Source: an uncultured Kordiimonas sp.
GTDB taxonomy: Bacteria; Pseudomonadota; Alphaproteobacteria; Sphingomonadales; Kordiimonadaceae
Assembly: GCA_947503625.1 (NCBI GenBank)
Contig: CANNEK010000005.1
Span: 42,677-106,676 of the forward strand
DNA length: 64,000 bases
Reading direction: 5' to 3'
Positions 25,636-34,294 of the stretch are shown in pieces. A model generated the notes under the pieces. The model saw only the letters and a list, made by a program, of their open reading frames with translations. It ran no database searches and was not told the DNA's origin. How positions within the stretch are numbered: position 1 is the first letter of the stretch; each line of letters begins with the position of its first letter. A program made the position numbers and the translations under genes.

Positions 25636-26202
25636 ATGGTAAAACTGACCAAAATCTACACTCGTGGCGGCGACACGGGACAAACATCCCTTGCGGATGG
25701 CCGCCGCCTTTCGAAAGATGAAGCCCGCGTTGCTGCTTACGGCACCACCGACGAGGCGAACGCTGCCATCGGCATTGCCCGGCTCTCGACCACCGGAGAT
25801 GCCGACAGCATGCTGAGCCGCATTCAAAATGACCTGTTTGATGTGGGCGCTGACCTCGCAACACCCGGCGACGATTTCACCCCCGGCGACATGGCCCTGC
25901 GCGCAACAGAACCGATGGTGGTGCGGCTGGAACAGGAAATCGACCAGATGAATGACACTCTTGCCGATCTCACCAGCTTTATCCTGCCTGGCGGGTCTGC
26001 AGCCAGTGCCTATCTACATCTGGCCCGCACCATTGTACGCCGGGCCGAACGCGACGCTATCACAGCCAGCAAATCGGAACCGATCAACCCGATTGCAATA
26101 AAATATTTGAACCGGCTGTCGGACCACCTATTTGTTCTGGCAAGGCACCTGAATGACAACGGCAAAAATGATGTTTTATGGGTGCCCGGAGCAAACAGAT
26201 AG
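25636..26202 (+). CDS. cobO: Cob(I)yrinic acid a,c-diamide adenosyltransferase, PduO type
   Basis: A 188-residue enzyme transferring the adenosyl group of ATP to cob(I)alamin to form adenosylcobalamin. The PduO-type signature is clear: KIYTRGGDTGQTSLADGRR (ATP-binding N-terminus), AYGTTDEANAAIG, the SFILPGGSAASAYLHLARTI region and the RRAERD Arg and Asp motif, ending NRLSDHLFVLAR. The symbol is used for the function; structurally this is the PduO family and not the CobO/BtuR family. The ATG at 25636 was chosen since upstream codons overlap the preceding gene. It sits in the conserved run before etfBA. Confidence 0.92.
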   Translation: MVKLTKIYTRGGDTGQTSLADGRRLSKDEARVAAYGTTDEANAAIGIARLSTTGDADSMLSRIQNDLFDVGADLATPGDDFTPGDMALRATEPMVVRLEQEIDQMNDTLADLTSFILPGGSAASAYLHLARTIVRRAERDAITASKSEPINPIAIKYLNRLSDHLFVLARHLNDNGKNDVLWVPGANR

Positions 26203-26263
26203 GTGCAAACAGGGAACAGCGAAGGGTTGAAACACTCTTTTTGCAGGAATTGGCAGGTCTGGA

Positions 26264-26292
26264 TTGACTCGTCTAAATCGATGCGATAACGC
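26264..26292 (+). promoter_or_regulatory. Weak promoter candidate for etfBA
   Basis: TTGACT at 26264-26269 and TAACGC at 26287-26292 are 17 bases apart in the 199-base gap before etfB. The -10 matches poorly, so this is only the best visible candidate. Confidence 0.28.
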
Positions 26293-26401
26293 TGTCTACC
26301 CTAACAAATCCAAGGGCTAGCGCTTTTTTGAGTGTTGGTTCAAATCACCAGTTTTCTTGGGGCAGCAGCTGCCCCGGTAACAACTCGGGAGAATGAAACC
26401 C

Positions 26402-27148
26402 ATGAAGATCATGGTACCCGTCAAACGGGTCGTGGACTATAACGTGAAAGTTCGTGTTAAGTCCGACAATACCGGCGTTGAGCTCGCCAATGTAAAAATG
26501 TCGATGAACCCCTTCGACGAGATCGCGGTTGAAGAGGCTATCCGCCTCAAGGAAGCTGGCAATGCCGAGGAAATCATTGTGGTTTCCGTTGGCCCGAAGG
26601 CGGCGCAGGAAACCATCCGGACCGGCCTTGCAATGGGCGCGGACCGCGGCATCCTTATCGAGCATGACGGCGACGCAGAACCTCTCGCAATCGCTAAGCT
26701 CCTGAAGGGTGTTGTGGAAGCGGAAAACCCTGACATTGTGCTTCTCGGCAAGCAGGCGATCGATGGTGACAACAACCAAACCGGCCAGATGCTGGGTCAA
26801 TTGCTTGGATGGCCGCAAGGTACTTTTGCCTCGGAAGTCGCACTTGATGGCGGTTCTGTGAACGTAACCCGCGAAATTGACGGTGGCCTCGAAACCGTGA
26901 AGCTTGCGCTTCCTGCAATCATCACCACAGACCTGCGCCTTAACGAACCGCGTTACGCAAGCCTGCCAAACATCATGAAAGCAAAGCGCAAGCCGATAGA
27001 CGAGAAAACACCAGCAGACTTCGGTGTTGATATGGCCCCCCGCCTCACGACGCTCAGGGTAGAAGAGCCACCGAAGCGTGAAGCAGGCATTATGGTTGAA
27101 AGTGTCGACGACCTGGTGTCGAAACTTAAAGAAAAGGGAGCAATCTAA
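26402..27148 (+). CDS. etfB: Electron transfer flavoprotein subunit beta
   Basis: A 248-residue small subunit of the ETF heterodimer, which takes electrons from acyl-CoA and other flavin dehydrogenases and passes them to ETF-ubiquinone oxidoreductase. The N-terminus [17 protein letters not shown] is the standard bacterial EtfB opening. Further marks are [16 protein letters not shown], the AMP-binding core [18 protein letters not shown], the signature-region [20 protein letters not shown] and the recognition loop that follows. GGGAG is ten bases before the ATG at 26402 but only two before the ATG at 26393, so the later one is preferred. Its stop overlaps the etfA start (TAATG). Confidence 0.96.
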   Translation: MKIMVPVKRVVDYNVKVRVKSDNTGVELANVKMSMNPFDEIAVEEAIRLKEAGNAEEIIVVSVGPKAAQETIRTGLAMGADRGILIEHDGDAEPLAIAKLLKGVVEAENPDIVLLGKQAIDGDNNQTGQMLGQLLGWPQGTFASEVALDGGSVNVTREIDGGLETVKLALPAIITTDLRLNEPRYASLPNIMKAKRKPIDEKTPADFGVDMAPRLTTLRVEEPPKREAGIMVESVDDLVSKLKEKGAI

Positions 27149-28074
27149 TGACAGCTCTTGTGATTGTTGAACATGATAATGCATCGGTAAAAGACGCGAC
27201 GCTTGCAACCGTAACGGCAGCAAAAGCTTTCGGTGAAGTGCACGCGCTTGTTGCAGGCTCAGGCTGCGACGCTGCAGCGCAGGCTGCCGCGAACATCGAT
27301 GGTGTAGCCAAGGTTCTGGTTGCTGATGATGCGGCGTATGCCCACAAGCTGGCCGAAGAACTGGCAGCGATTGTTCTCAGTGTTGCTGATAGCTATGACG
27401 CGATCCTCGTGCCTGCCACCACTACCGGCAAAAACTTCATGCCGCGTGTAGCAGCTGCCCTTGATGTGGCGCAGATATCCGACATTGTCGAAGTCGTCAG
27501 CACCGACACGTTCAAGCGCCCGATTTATGCAGGTAACGCTATTGCAACGGTTCAATCGTCTGATGCCAAGAAGGTAATCACCGTGCGCGCTACCGCATTT
27601 GAAAAAGCCGCCGCCACAGGCGGTGCAGGCGTTGTCGAAGCCATTGGTGCAGCTGGTTCTGACGGCAAGTCAGAGTATGTTGGCTCAGAGCTTTCAAAAT
27701 CTGACCGCCCGGAACTGACAAGCGCGAAAATCATCATCTCCGGTGGTCGCGGCATGGGCTCGGGCGAAAACTTCGCCATCATCGAGAAAGTGGCTGACAA
27801 GCTGGGCGCCGCCGTTGGTGCGTCACGCGCTGCTGTGGATGCGGGCTTTGTACCAAACGATTATCAGGTTGGCCAAACGGGCAAGATCGTTGCGCCAGAG
27901 CTTTATATCGCCGTCGGCATTTCCGGCGCAATCCAGCATCTGGCCGGCATGAAGGACAGCAAGATCATCGTTGCGATCAATAAGGACGAAGAAGCCCCGA
28001 TCTTTCAGGTCGCGGACTTTGGCCTTGTTGCCGACCTGTTCGAAGCTGTGCCTCAGCTTGAAGCCGCGCTCTAG
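27148..28074 (+). CDS. etfA: Electron transfer flavoprotein subunit alpha
   Basis: A 308-residue large subunit that carries FAD. The N-terminal alpha/beta domain ([20 protein letters not shown]) pairs with EtfB. The C-terminal FAD domain has the signature [20 protein letters not shown], then [46 protein letters not shown] and [18 protein letters not shown], all canonical. Translation is coupled to etfB through a TAATG overlap. An intrinsic terminator follows 14 bases after the stop. Confidence 0.97.
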   Translation: MTALVIVEHDNASVKDATLATVTAAKAFGEVHALVAGSGCDAAAQAAANIDGVAKVLVADDAAYAHKLAEELAAIVLSVADSYDAILVPATTTGKNFMPRVAAALDVAQISDIVEVVSTDTFKRPIYAGNAIATVQSSDAKKVITVRATAFEKAAATGGAGVVEAIGAAGSDGKSEYVGSELSKSDRPELTSAKIIISGGRGMGSGENFAIIEKVADKLGAAVGASRAAVDAGFVPNDYQVGQTGKIVAPELYIAVGISGAIQHLAGMKDSKIIVAINKDEEAPIFQVADFGLVADLFEAVPQLEAAL

Positions 28075-28088
28075 GAAACAAAACGATC

Positions 28089-28115
28089 AGGGCGCCTTCA
28101 TCTGGCGCCCTTTTT
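28089..28115 (+). terminator. Intrinsic terminator after etfA
   Basis: A perfect 8-bp stem (AGGGCGCC at 28089-28096 with GGCGCCCT at 28104-28111), a seven-base loop and a T-run form a textbook rho-independent terminator, separating etfBA from the next gene. Confidence 0.88.
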
Positions 28116-28169
28116 GTCTATACTGTAGGCAAACAGACGACATGCAGCGAACAGATCGAGAGAAAACAG

Positions 28170-29042
28170 ATGGTTGATACGGTTGGGATTATTGGCGCAG
28201 GCCAGATGGGTAACGGCATTGCACATATCAGCGCGCTGGCCGGGCTGAATGTCGTGCTCACGGATGTCACCATGGAACAGGCGGAAAAAGGCCTTGCTAT
28301 TATCCGCGGCAACATGGAACGCCAGGTCGGCAAAAACAAGATCACATCGGCTGAGATGGACGCTGGCCTTGCTCGCATCACGCTTTCCGACACCCTTGCC
28401 GCTCACAGCGCCAGCGATCTGGTGATCGAAGCGGCGGTCGAAAATGAAGAGATCAAAAAAGCCATCTTCAGCGAATTGTGCCCCCACCTGCAGGACACCG
28501 CGCTGGTGGCCTCGAACACATCCTCAATTTCGATCACACGGCTGGCAGCCAGCACGGACCGCGCCGACAGGTTCATGGGCGTGCACTTCATGAACCCGGT
28601 ACCGATCATGAAGCTGGTGGAGCTGATCCCCGGCATTGCCACTTCGGACGAAACTTTTGAGAAGTTTGCCGCCTTCACCGAAAAGCTTGGTAAAACCACT
28701 GCTGTTTCAGAAGATTTCCCCGCTTTTATCGTGAACCGTATCCTGATGCCGATGATCAACGAAGGCATCTACACGCTCTATGAAGGTGTCGGCAGTGTTG
28801 AAGCCATCGACAACGCGATGATACTGGGCGCCAATCACCCCATGGGGCCGCTGACGTTGGCGGATTTTATCGGGCTTGATACCTGCCTGTCGATCATGCA
28901 GGTGCTGTATGACGGCCTTGCCGATAGCAAATACCGCCCTTGCCCGCTGCTTGTTAAATATGTGGAAGCCGGATGGCTTGGCCGCAAAACCGGCCGCGGC
29001 TTTTACGACTATGGCGGGGATATGCCGGTCCCGACAAGGTAA
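28170..29042 (+). CDS. hbdA: 3-Hydroxybutyryl-CoA dehydrogenase
   Basis: A 290-residue NAD(P)-dependent dehydrogenase interconverting 3-hydroxybutyryl-CoA and acetoacetyl-CoA. The Rossmann loop GIIGAGQMGNGIAHISA is at residues 6-22. The catalytic His lies in RFMGVHFMNPVPIMKLVE, with Glu in VELIP, Asn in FIVNRILMPMINE and SNTSSIS for CoA binding. The C-terminal domain ends HPMGPLTLADFIGLDTCL and GWLGRKTGRGFYDY. Length equals the stand-alone bacterial enzymes (FadB2/Hbd). Its position behind etfBA is a recurring alphaproteobacterial arrangement and fits butyrate, polyhydroxybutyrate or fatty acid metabolism. Confidence 0.96.
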   Translation: MVDTVGIIGAGQMGNGIAHISALAGLNVVLTDVTMEQAEKGLAIIRGNMERQVGKNKITSAEMDAGLARITLSDTLAAHSASDLVIEAAVENEEIKKAIFSELCPHLQDTALVASNTSSISITRLAASTDRADRFMGVHFMNPVPIMKLVELIPGIATSDETFEKFAAFTEKLGKTTAVSEDFPAFIVNRILMPMINEGIYTLYEGVGSVEAIDNAMILGANHPMGPLTLADFIGLDTCLSIMQVLYDGLADSKYRPCPLLVKYVEAGWLGRKTGRGFYDYGGDMPVPTR

Positions 29043-29165
29043 GGGGCCAGCAGGCCAGCCCAAACCCCAATTCAACTAAGGCTTTGCGCAAGCAATTCTG
29101 GTTTGAGGCATGCTTTCGCCAGTGATACTTCTTGCCCTCCCCCTAATCGGCTTTCGGAGGACAGC

Positions 29166-29843
29166 ATGAGCACACTTACCATCATCATCGGCAACAAGAA
29201 TTACTCAAGCTGGTCGCTGCGCGGCTGGCTGGCGGCACGGCACACCGGGCTGCCCCTTAAGGAAGTGAAGGTTGACCTTTACACGCCGTCGTCCAAAGCC
29301 GAACTGCTGGAACATTCACCGACCGGCATGGTGCCAGTGCTGGAGCACGGTGATACCACTGTGTGGGACAGCTTTGCGATCATCGACTATTGTGCCCGCC
29401 TTGCCCCGGAAAAATTCTGGTGGCCCGAAGACGCAGCCGCATACGCCTTCGCGCGCTCGATCAGTGCCGAAATGCACAGCGGTTTCATGGGCCTGCGCAC
29501 CCACGCACCGATGAACCTGAAAGGCCGCTGGGCGGGCCTGACACTGGCTGGCAAAGTCGCCGATGACGTAGCACGCGCCGATGCTCTGTGGTGTCAGGCT
29601 CGCAAGACATTCTGTCCTGAAGGGGACTTTTTGTTCGGGGACTTTTCCGCTGCCGATATGATGTTCGCCCCGGTGGTCACGCGCTTCAAGACATACGGCA
29701 TTACCGTCAGCCCCACTGCACGTGCCTATATGGATGCGGTGCTCGCCCACCCGCTGATGCAGGAGTGGAGTGCCGAGGGCCTGAAGGAAACAGCGATCAT
29801 CGCCGGAGGTGAAATTCCTGAAGGCGCAAAACAGCTCGGTTGA
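29166..29843 (+). CDS. Glutathione S-transferase family protein
   Basis: A 225-residue two-domain GST. The thioredoxin-like N-domain holds GNKNYSSWSLRGWLAARHTG (the Ser-Ser catalytic region), SPTGMVPVLEHGD with the cis-Pro, and VWDSFAIIDY for glutathione gamma-glutamyl binding. The helical C-domain includes GDFSAADMMFAPVVTRFKTY with the N-capping Asp. The N-terminal motif resembles the YfcF/YghU-unrelated group often annotated as uncharacterised GST. GGAGGACAGC precedes the ATG at 29166. The substrate is unknown. Confidence 0.92.
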   Translation: MSTLTIIIGNKNYSSWSLRGWLAARHTGLPLKEVKVDLYTPSSKAELLEHSPTGMVPVLEHGDTTVWDSFAIIDYCARLAPEKFWWPEDAAAYAFARSISAEMHSGFMGLRTHAPMNLKGRWAGLTLAGKVADDVARADALWCQARKTFCPEGDFLFGDFSAADMMFAPVVTRFKTYGITVSPTARAYMDAVLAHPLMQEWSAEGLKETAIIAGGEIPEGAKQLG

Positions 29844-29933
29844 GCACCCGTGCACGCGCAAAGTTTTCATCTGACATTTTCTGCCCCGGTGGTTATGCTG
29901 CCGCAACTCCAACTCTTTAGCCAAGGAATATGT

Positions 29934-31121
29934 ATGAAACGGATAGTGCGTTCGCTTTTAGCCGCTTGCCTGATCAGCCCTGCTGCGGTTACGGCCTCAG
30001 ATGAGGCGGTGGATGATCTCCTGAAACGCATGGCAGAAGACGAAGTCACAAGCGTTCTGTTCCTGAACGATGCAGATCGCCGCATTGCTTTTGCTCATCT
30101 TGACAGAGCCGCACCAACGCGTGCGTTGCCTGCGTCACCGACCCCTTATCCGCTTGGCACCAACATTGACGAGAGCCTCAAAGCACTCACCTATGATGTC
30201 GACGGTCAAACCTTCACCGTGAGCGATTTGCTCACGCAGGAGCCACTTATGGGCATGGCCGTGGTTAAGGGCGACACCATCCGGCTGGAGCATTACGCCC
30301 ACGATCACCGGCCAGACAGTCGCTGGGTGTCTTTTTCCGTCACAAAATCCTTCACCTCCACCCTGATTGGCGCTGCAGTCAAGGATGGCTACATCACCAG
30401 CCTTGATGACACCGTTGCTGATTATCTGCCCCGCTTGCGCGGCACGGATTACGGTGGGGTTACGATACGGCACATTTTGCAGATGGCATCAGGGATCGCA
30501 TGGAACGAAGATTATGCCGACCCGGACTCGGATGTGGCACAGGCGGGCGGCCTTCAGGGCGCTGCCCTGACCGACTATCTGGGCAAACTGAAACGCGTAC
30601 ACGCGCCTGGCGAAGTTTTTAACTACAATACGGCGGAAACCAATCTGGCGGGCGAGGTACTGCGCGCCGCGATCGGCAACAATGCTGCATCCTACATGAA
30701 CAGCAAAATCTGGCAACCCTTCGGCATGGAGCATGATGCCACGTGGCTGTTGACCGAACCTTTCGGGCAGGAGACCGGCGGATGTTGCATCAGTGCCAGC
30801 CTGCGTGATTATGCCCGCCTTGGCATATTTGCCAAACATGGAGGAAAACTTCCTTCAGGAGAAAACATTTTGCCGGAAGGCTGGATGGAGGAAGCAACTG
30901 CGTCCTCGAAAGGCTACGCAGGCTACGGTTATAAATGGTGGCTTCTGGCTGATGGCGCCTATACCGCCAGCGGCATCTTCGGCCAGATGATTTACGTGAA
31001 CCCGAAACGCGATCTGGTGATCGCTGTTCATAGCAATGCCACTGCTGCCGTCGGCACCGAATACCATAAGCATTACCGGGCAGCTGCAGACGCCATCGCA
31101 GAGAGTTTCGACGCCGAGTAG
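29934..31121 (+). CDS. Exported serine hydrolase (class C beta-lactamase fold), copy 1
   Basis: A 395-residue protein with a signal peptide (RSLLAACLISPAAVTAS). The serine-hydrolase core carries the SxxK pair in SFSVTKSFTSTLIG (about residue 150), the YxN-type motif in FNYNTAETNLAGEV, and the KTG-like C-terminal region around GIFGQMIYVNPKRDLVIAV. Family members include esterases, D-aminopeptidases and 6-aminohexanoate-dimer hydrolases, so beta-lactamase activity is not implied. The start ATG at 29934 begins the signal peptide; upstream codons are not coding. A second serine hydrolase follows 24 bases later, and a remnant resembling this protein's C-terminus lies at 33717-33862. Confidence 0.9.
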   Translation: MKRIVRSLLAACLISPAAVTASDEAVDDLLKRMAEDEVTSVLFLNDADRRIAFAHLDRAAPTRALPASPTPYPLGTNIDESLKALTYDVDGQTFTVSDLLTQEPLMGMAVVKGDTIRLEHYAHDHRPDSRWVSFSVTKSFTSTLIGAAVKDGYITSLDDTVADYLPRLRGTDYGGVTIRHILQMASGIAWNEDYADPDSDVAQAGGLQGAALTDYLGKLKRVHAPGEVFNYNTAETNLAGEVLRAAIGNNAASYMNSKIWQPFGMEHDATWLLTEPFGQETGGCCISASLRDYARLGIFAKHGGKLPSGENILPEGWMEEATASSKGYAGYGYKWWLLADGAYTASGIFGQMIYVNPKRDLVIAVHSNATAAVGTEYHKHYRAAADAIAESFDAE

Positions 31122-31145
31122 CAAAACGGATTGGGGAAGTTCACT

Positions 31146-32174
31146 GTGCGTCATTTGGGACTAGCCATACTTTTCATCTTCTTGCCGGGCTGCACCAGCC
31201 AGGCAGAAGACTGCGTGAGACCCACTCCCGAGCGCAGCATTGAGTGCGTCCTCGCCGCCTATGACACCGACAAACGGAGCGACCTCCAGTCGGTTGTCGT
31301 CATTCGGAACGGTAATTGGCTGGCGGAGCGCTACTTTGGCGGCGCAGATGAAAATACGCTCACAGACATACGATCAGCGGGCAAAAGCGTTACGTCCCTG
31401 CTGATAGGCATCGCACTCGACAAGGGCCTGATTGAAAGCATCGATGACCCGGTCACCAAATACTGGCCGGAAGCTGATGGCAGCGCCGTCGGCCCTGTTC
31501 GGCTCGCCGATGTGCTGACCATGCGATCAGGGCTTGATGCCGACGCAGGCGACCCCAACTCACCCGGCTATGAAGATTTCATGGATGCGTCCGGCCATCC
31601 GCTTGCGTGGGCACTCACGATCCCGCGCAGCAACCCGCCCGGCACAGTTTATCGCTACAACTCGCTTACCGCCTATGTGGCCGGCGTTGTTGTTGGACGG
31701 GCGGCTGACGAGGAGGGCATGGAAGAATTTGCACGCAGGCACCTGTTCACCCCTTTGGGTATTGTCCGCTATGATTGGCAGGAAGACCGCTCCGGCATCA
31801 CCAAGGGCCAGGGCAATCTCTTTCTGACCGCAAGCGGATTTGCCCGCATCGGCGAAATGGTACTGAACAGAGGAAGGTATGCCGGGCGGCAGTTGGTGAG
31901 CGAACACTGGATACACGAGAGCCTGACGCCGCGCGTGGATATTTCAGCCAGCACCTCAAACGCGGCGCATTATGGCTACTACTGGTACCAGCATGCGCTT
32001 GATGTGAACGGGCAGGATGTGGAATTCTGGTTCGCTTCCGGCAATGGTGGTAATAAAATCTATATTGTCCCGGCGTTCGACATGGTGGTTACCGTGATGT
32101 CCACCGCGTATGGGCAAGGCCGCGGCCACCGACGTTCTGAAGCCATCCTGAAGGCCGTTTTGGCGCTGCAGTAG
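31146..32174 (+). CDS. Serine hydrolase lipoprotein (beta-lactamase fold), copy 2
   Basis: A 342-residue protein with a lipoprotein signal: HLGLAILFIFLPGCTSQAED, where LPGC is a good lipobox. The core has SxxK in DIRSAGKSVTSLLIG, the YxN motif in TVYRYNSLTAYVAG, and the late WFASGNGGNKIYIVP region replacing KTG. It is a separate paralogue and not a duplicate of the gene upstream. The GTG at 31146 is preferred, with GGGGAAG eight bases ahead, over a TTG at 31131. The two hydrolases are likely one transcript, ending at the hairpin at 32175-32195. Confidence 0.9.
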   Translation: MRHLGLAILFIFLPGCTSQAEDCVRPTPERSIECVLAAYDTDKRSDLQSVVVIRNGNWLAERYFGGADENTLTDIRSAGKSVTSLLIGIALDKGLIESIDDPVTKYWPEADGSAVGPVRLADVLTMRSGLDADAGDPNSPGYEDFMDASGHPLAWALTIPRSNPPGTVYRYNSLTAYVAGVVVGRAADEEGMEEFARRHLFTPLGIVRYDWQEDRSGITKGQGNLFLTASGFARIGEMVLNRGRYAGRQLVSEHWIHESLTPRVDISASTSNAAHYGYYWYQHALDVNGQDVEFWFASGNGGNKIYIVPAFDMVVTVMSTAYGQGRGHRRSEAILKAVLALQ

Positions 32175-32195
32175 GCCTCGCGCTTCAGGCGAGGC
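32175..32195. terminator. Hairpin between convergent genes
   Basis: Perfect seven-base arms (GCCTCGC at 32175-32181, complement at 32189-32195) start right after the serine-hydrolase stop and end seven bases before the stop of the convergent gene. There is no T-run; it is probably a bidirectional end. Confidence 0.5.
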
Positions 32196-32201
32196 AGACG
32201 G

Positions 32202-32609
32202 CTATTGCCCGGCCTGCCTGATATGATTGAGATAGCTTTCCGGGAACCCCAGCTTTTCCGCCGCCGCCAGCAATGACAGTGCATAGCTTTTGTTTGCCCC
32301 CGCAACCTTTTCAGCAGGCAGGTTATAGCAAACAGCCTCGACGGTGCTTGCGCCCTGAAGCTCTACCTGCACGGGCTCCGGCACATATTCGGCAACGCTT
32401 TTGTCCCCATACAGGCCTTGTACCTGGTCACACGCGATATCCATCATCACACCATATGCCCTAGCACCAGCACACGGCAGCAGCGTTGCGCGCTCGCCGA
32501 TGTGCAAAGCAAGCCCATCCACATAACCAGTAGCTGCGCTACGGGGCAATATACCCATGCGGCCGAGAAGGGCTTCATCCATGAAAAGGCCGTAGAAAAA
32601 CACATTCAT
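32202..32609 (-). CDS. Gamma-glutamylcyclotransferase-like (AIG2) protein
   Basis: A 135-residue protein of the AIG2/GGCT fold. The N-terminal FFYGLFMDEALLGRMG corresponds to the family's YGSL substrate-binding loop, here YGLF. LALHIGERATLLPCAGARAYGVMMDI follows, in the position of the usual strand with R and G. A central Glu (EPVQVEL or VAEYVPEP) could be the catalytic acid. The last helix contains ANKSYALSLLAAAEKLGFPESYLNHI, typical of family members acting on glutathione-like or glutamylamine substrates. The start at 32609 (MNVFFYGLF) fits the family; longer frames to 32681 are possible. Confidence 0.78.
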   Translation of the reverse strand: MNVFFYGLFMDEALLGRMGILPRSAATGYVDGLALHIGERATLLPCAGARAYGVMMDIACDQVQGLYGDKSVAEYVPEPVQVELQGASTVEAVCYNLPAEKVAGANKSYALSLLAAAEKLGFPESYLNHIRQAGQ

Positions 32610-32881
32610 GCAGGCTGCACCCCTTCCTCCGGCAATTTGACCGTTATCAAATAGATCGCTGGCAGACATGATACTATACATAATGAGGGAGTATAGGTGT
32701 AGCGTCGGGGAGAGAGGCGCTCAGGGGCCGTTCAGGGGCCCTGCCCCACCATGATATTGTTACCCTCAAAGCTGCCATATGCGCACTGCAAGAGTGCCGG
32801 ACATGGCAACACACTGAACAACACTGATGCCGCAAAGCAGATGGAGTTGCAGTGTAGGTCAACTGAAATGGGAGGGTCGAC

Positions 32882-33715
32882 ATGACACACGAAACCGCGC
32901 CTTCTGCGCAAACACCACCAATAATGGCAAAAGACTTCAAACGGGGTCTCCCGGTTTATGCGCCGTTTGACTGGCTGAAGGCAGGTGCCCGCGACACCTT
33001 CGCTTCGCCGGTTAGCAGCCTGTTGTATGGCCTTATCGTATTTCTGATATCCGTGGCCTGTGTTGCCCTGCTGTTTCGCTTCGGTTTCAGCTATATTCTG
33101 TTCCCGGTCATCGCGGGTTTTATGGTTCTGGGGCCGTTGGTCGCCATCGGGCTTTATGGAAAAAGCCGCTTGCTGGCTGCAGGCGCAAGCCGTGTTTCAA
33201 TAGGTGAAATGGTTTTCTTCAAGGCAAAGTCGCCCGGGCAGCTTCTGCTCGTGGGTATTGTGCTGATGCTGATCATGACGTTCTGGCTGCGGTTTGCGGT
33301 TGTGCTGTATGCGTTGTTCTTTGGTCTGGCGCCTTTTGACGGCGTCGAGGAAACCGTTAACACCCTGTTTTTCACTGATACGGGGCGCACACTTTTGCTG
33401 ATTGGCAGCGCGGTTGGCGGCGTTCTGGCCGCGTTCTCCTTTGCTGTCAGCGCTTTCTCGATTCCCATGCTGATGAACGAGAAAAAAGATACCATGACCG
33501 CGATGGCGCTCAGCGTAGTAATGGCCTGGACCAATATGCCTGTGGTGTTCGTCTGGGGCAGCATTGTGCTTGCCCTGTTCCTGTTCAGTGTTGTTACCGG
33601 GTTTGTCGGACTGATCGTGATATTCCCGATACTGGGCCACGGCACGTGGCATGCCTACAAGGCCATGCGCCGCGAAGAAGCCCTTGCAGAGGCGGAACTG
33701 GAAAGCCAGACTTAG
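32882..33715 (+). CDS. DUF2189 integral membrane protein
   Basis: A 277-residue membrane protein with five to six helices. The N-terminal segment GLPVYAPFDWLKAGARDTFA before the first helix is the DUF2189 hallmark. Helices follow at about residues 48-66, 70-92, 120-145, 170-195 and 225-255, with the ending ILGHGTWHAYKAMRREEAL. Function is unknown; the family is widespread in proteobacteria. GGGAGG precedes the ATG. A degenerate serine-hydrolase fragment begins immediately after its stop. Confidence 0.9.
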   Translation: MTHETAPSAQTPPIMAKDFKRGLPVYAPFDWLKAGARDTFASPVSSLLYGLIVFLISVACVALLFRFGFSYILFPVIAGFMVLGPLVAIGLYGKSRLLAAGASRVSIGEMVFFKAKSPGQLLLVGIVLMLIMTFWLRFAVVLYALFFGLAPFDGVEETVNTLFFTDTGRTLLLIGSAVGGVLAAFSFAVSAFSIPMLMNEKKDTMTAMALSVVMAWTNMPVVFVWGSIVLALFLFSVVTGFVGLIVIFPILGHGTWHAYKAMRREEALAEAELESQT

Positions 33716-33716
33716 G

Positions 33717-33862
33717 AAGCGTGACCTGGTGGTTGCCGAGTACAGCATTCGCCAACCGCCGCCAGCACCGGGTGCCACAGCTATCACCGGGCGGCGGCGG
33801 AGGCCACCGCAGAAAGTCTCAACGCCGATCAGCCGTTCTGGAAAATTGACGCCTGCATGTAA
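33717..33862 (+). pseudogene. Remnant of a serine-hydrolase C-terminus, frameshifted
   Basis: Directly after the DUF2189 stop, one frame reads KRDLVVAEYSIRQPP (33717-33761 region). After a -1 shift near 33770 the sequence continues YHRAAAEATAESLNAD to a stop at 33860-33862. Together these match the end of the serine hydrolase at 29934-31121 (KRDLVIAVHSN, then YRAAADAIAESFDAE). Nothing upstream of this tail survives, so it appears to be the scar of a deleted or rearranged paralogue. The match is short and judged by eye. Confidence 0.5.
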
Positions 33863-34294
33863 AACAGCCTGATGCGGCCAATGGGGTGTGCCAGTCCTGT
33901 TGAGGTTTTCTTCTGCTGTTTTAGAGTACTCCAAAATCTCGATATCTTTTGCCTCATTCACTCTATCTTCAAGTTGCTGCGAACAACGTTGGCTCTCTCT
34001 CCGCTGCCCCGACGAGCACCCTGCCTACAACCACCGTTAGCCAAAGACTGGCGGTACACGGCACATTCAATTGCAAATCCCGGACAGCAACATACCGCTT
34101 TGCAGGCAACAACTTCGGTCTCAGTATTTCACATGAGCTTCCATATATTTTTTATATGGTTAACCCCCATACAATGAATTTTTGGAAACAGGAACTTCAT
34201 GCAAGATTGCGCCGCGAAAATGCTATGCGCCGACACACTGCGAAGGTTCCGCGCACCAGCTCCCATACAGATTGTGAAAACGACGGAGAGATAT
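33863..34294 (+). other. Gene-free leader region before isocitrate dehydrogenase
   Basis: About 430 bases separate the remnant from the dehydrogenase start. Open frames here have no recognisable protein character. The stretch becomes AT-rich near 34130-34190 (TTTTTTATATGG), so the promoter probably lies there, but I cannot place hexamers with confidence. Confidence 0.4.

Noticed and set aside
26345..27223. Minus-strand frame of about 290 codons opposite etfB
   Set aside because: It lies wholly across etfB and the etfA start, both unmistakable genes; it is a high-GC antisense artefact.
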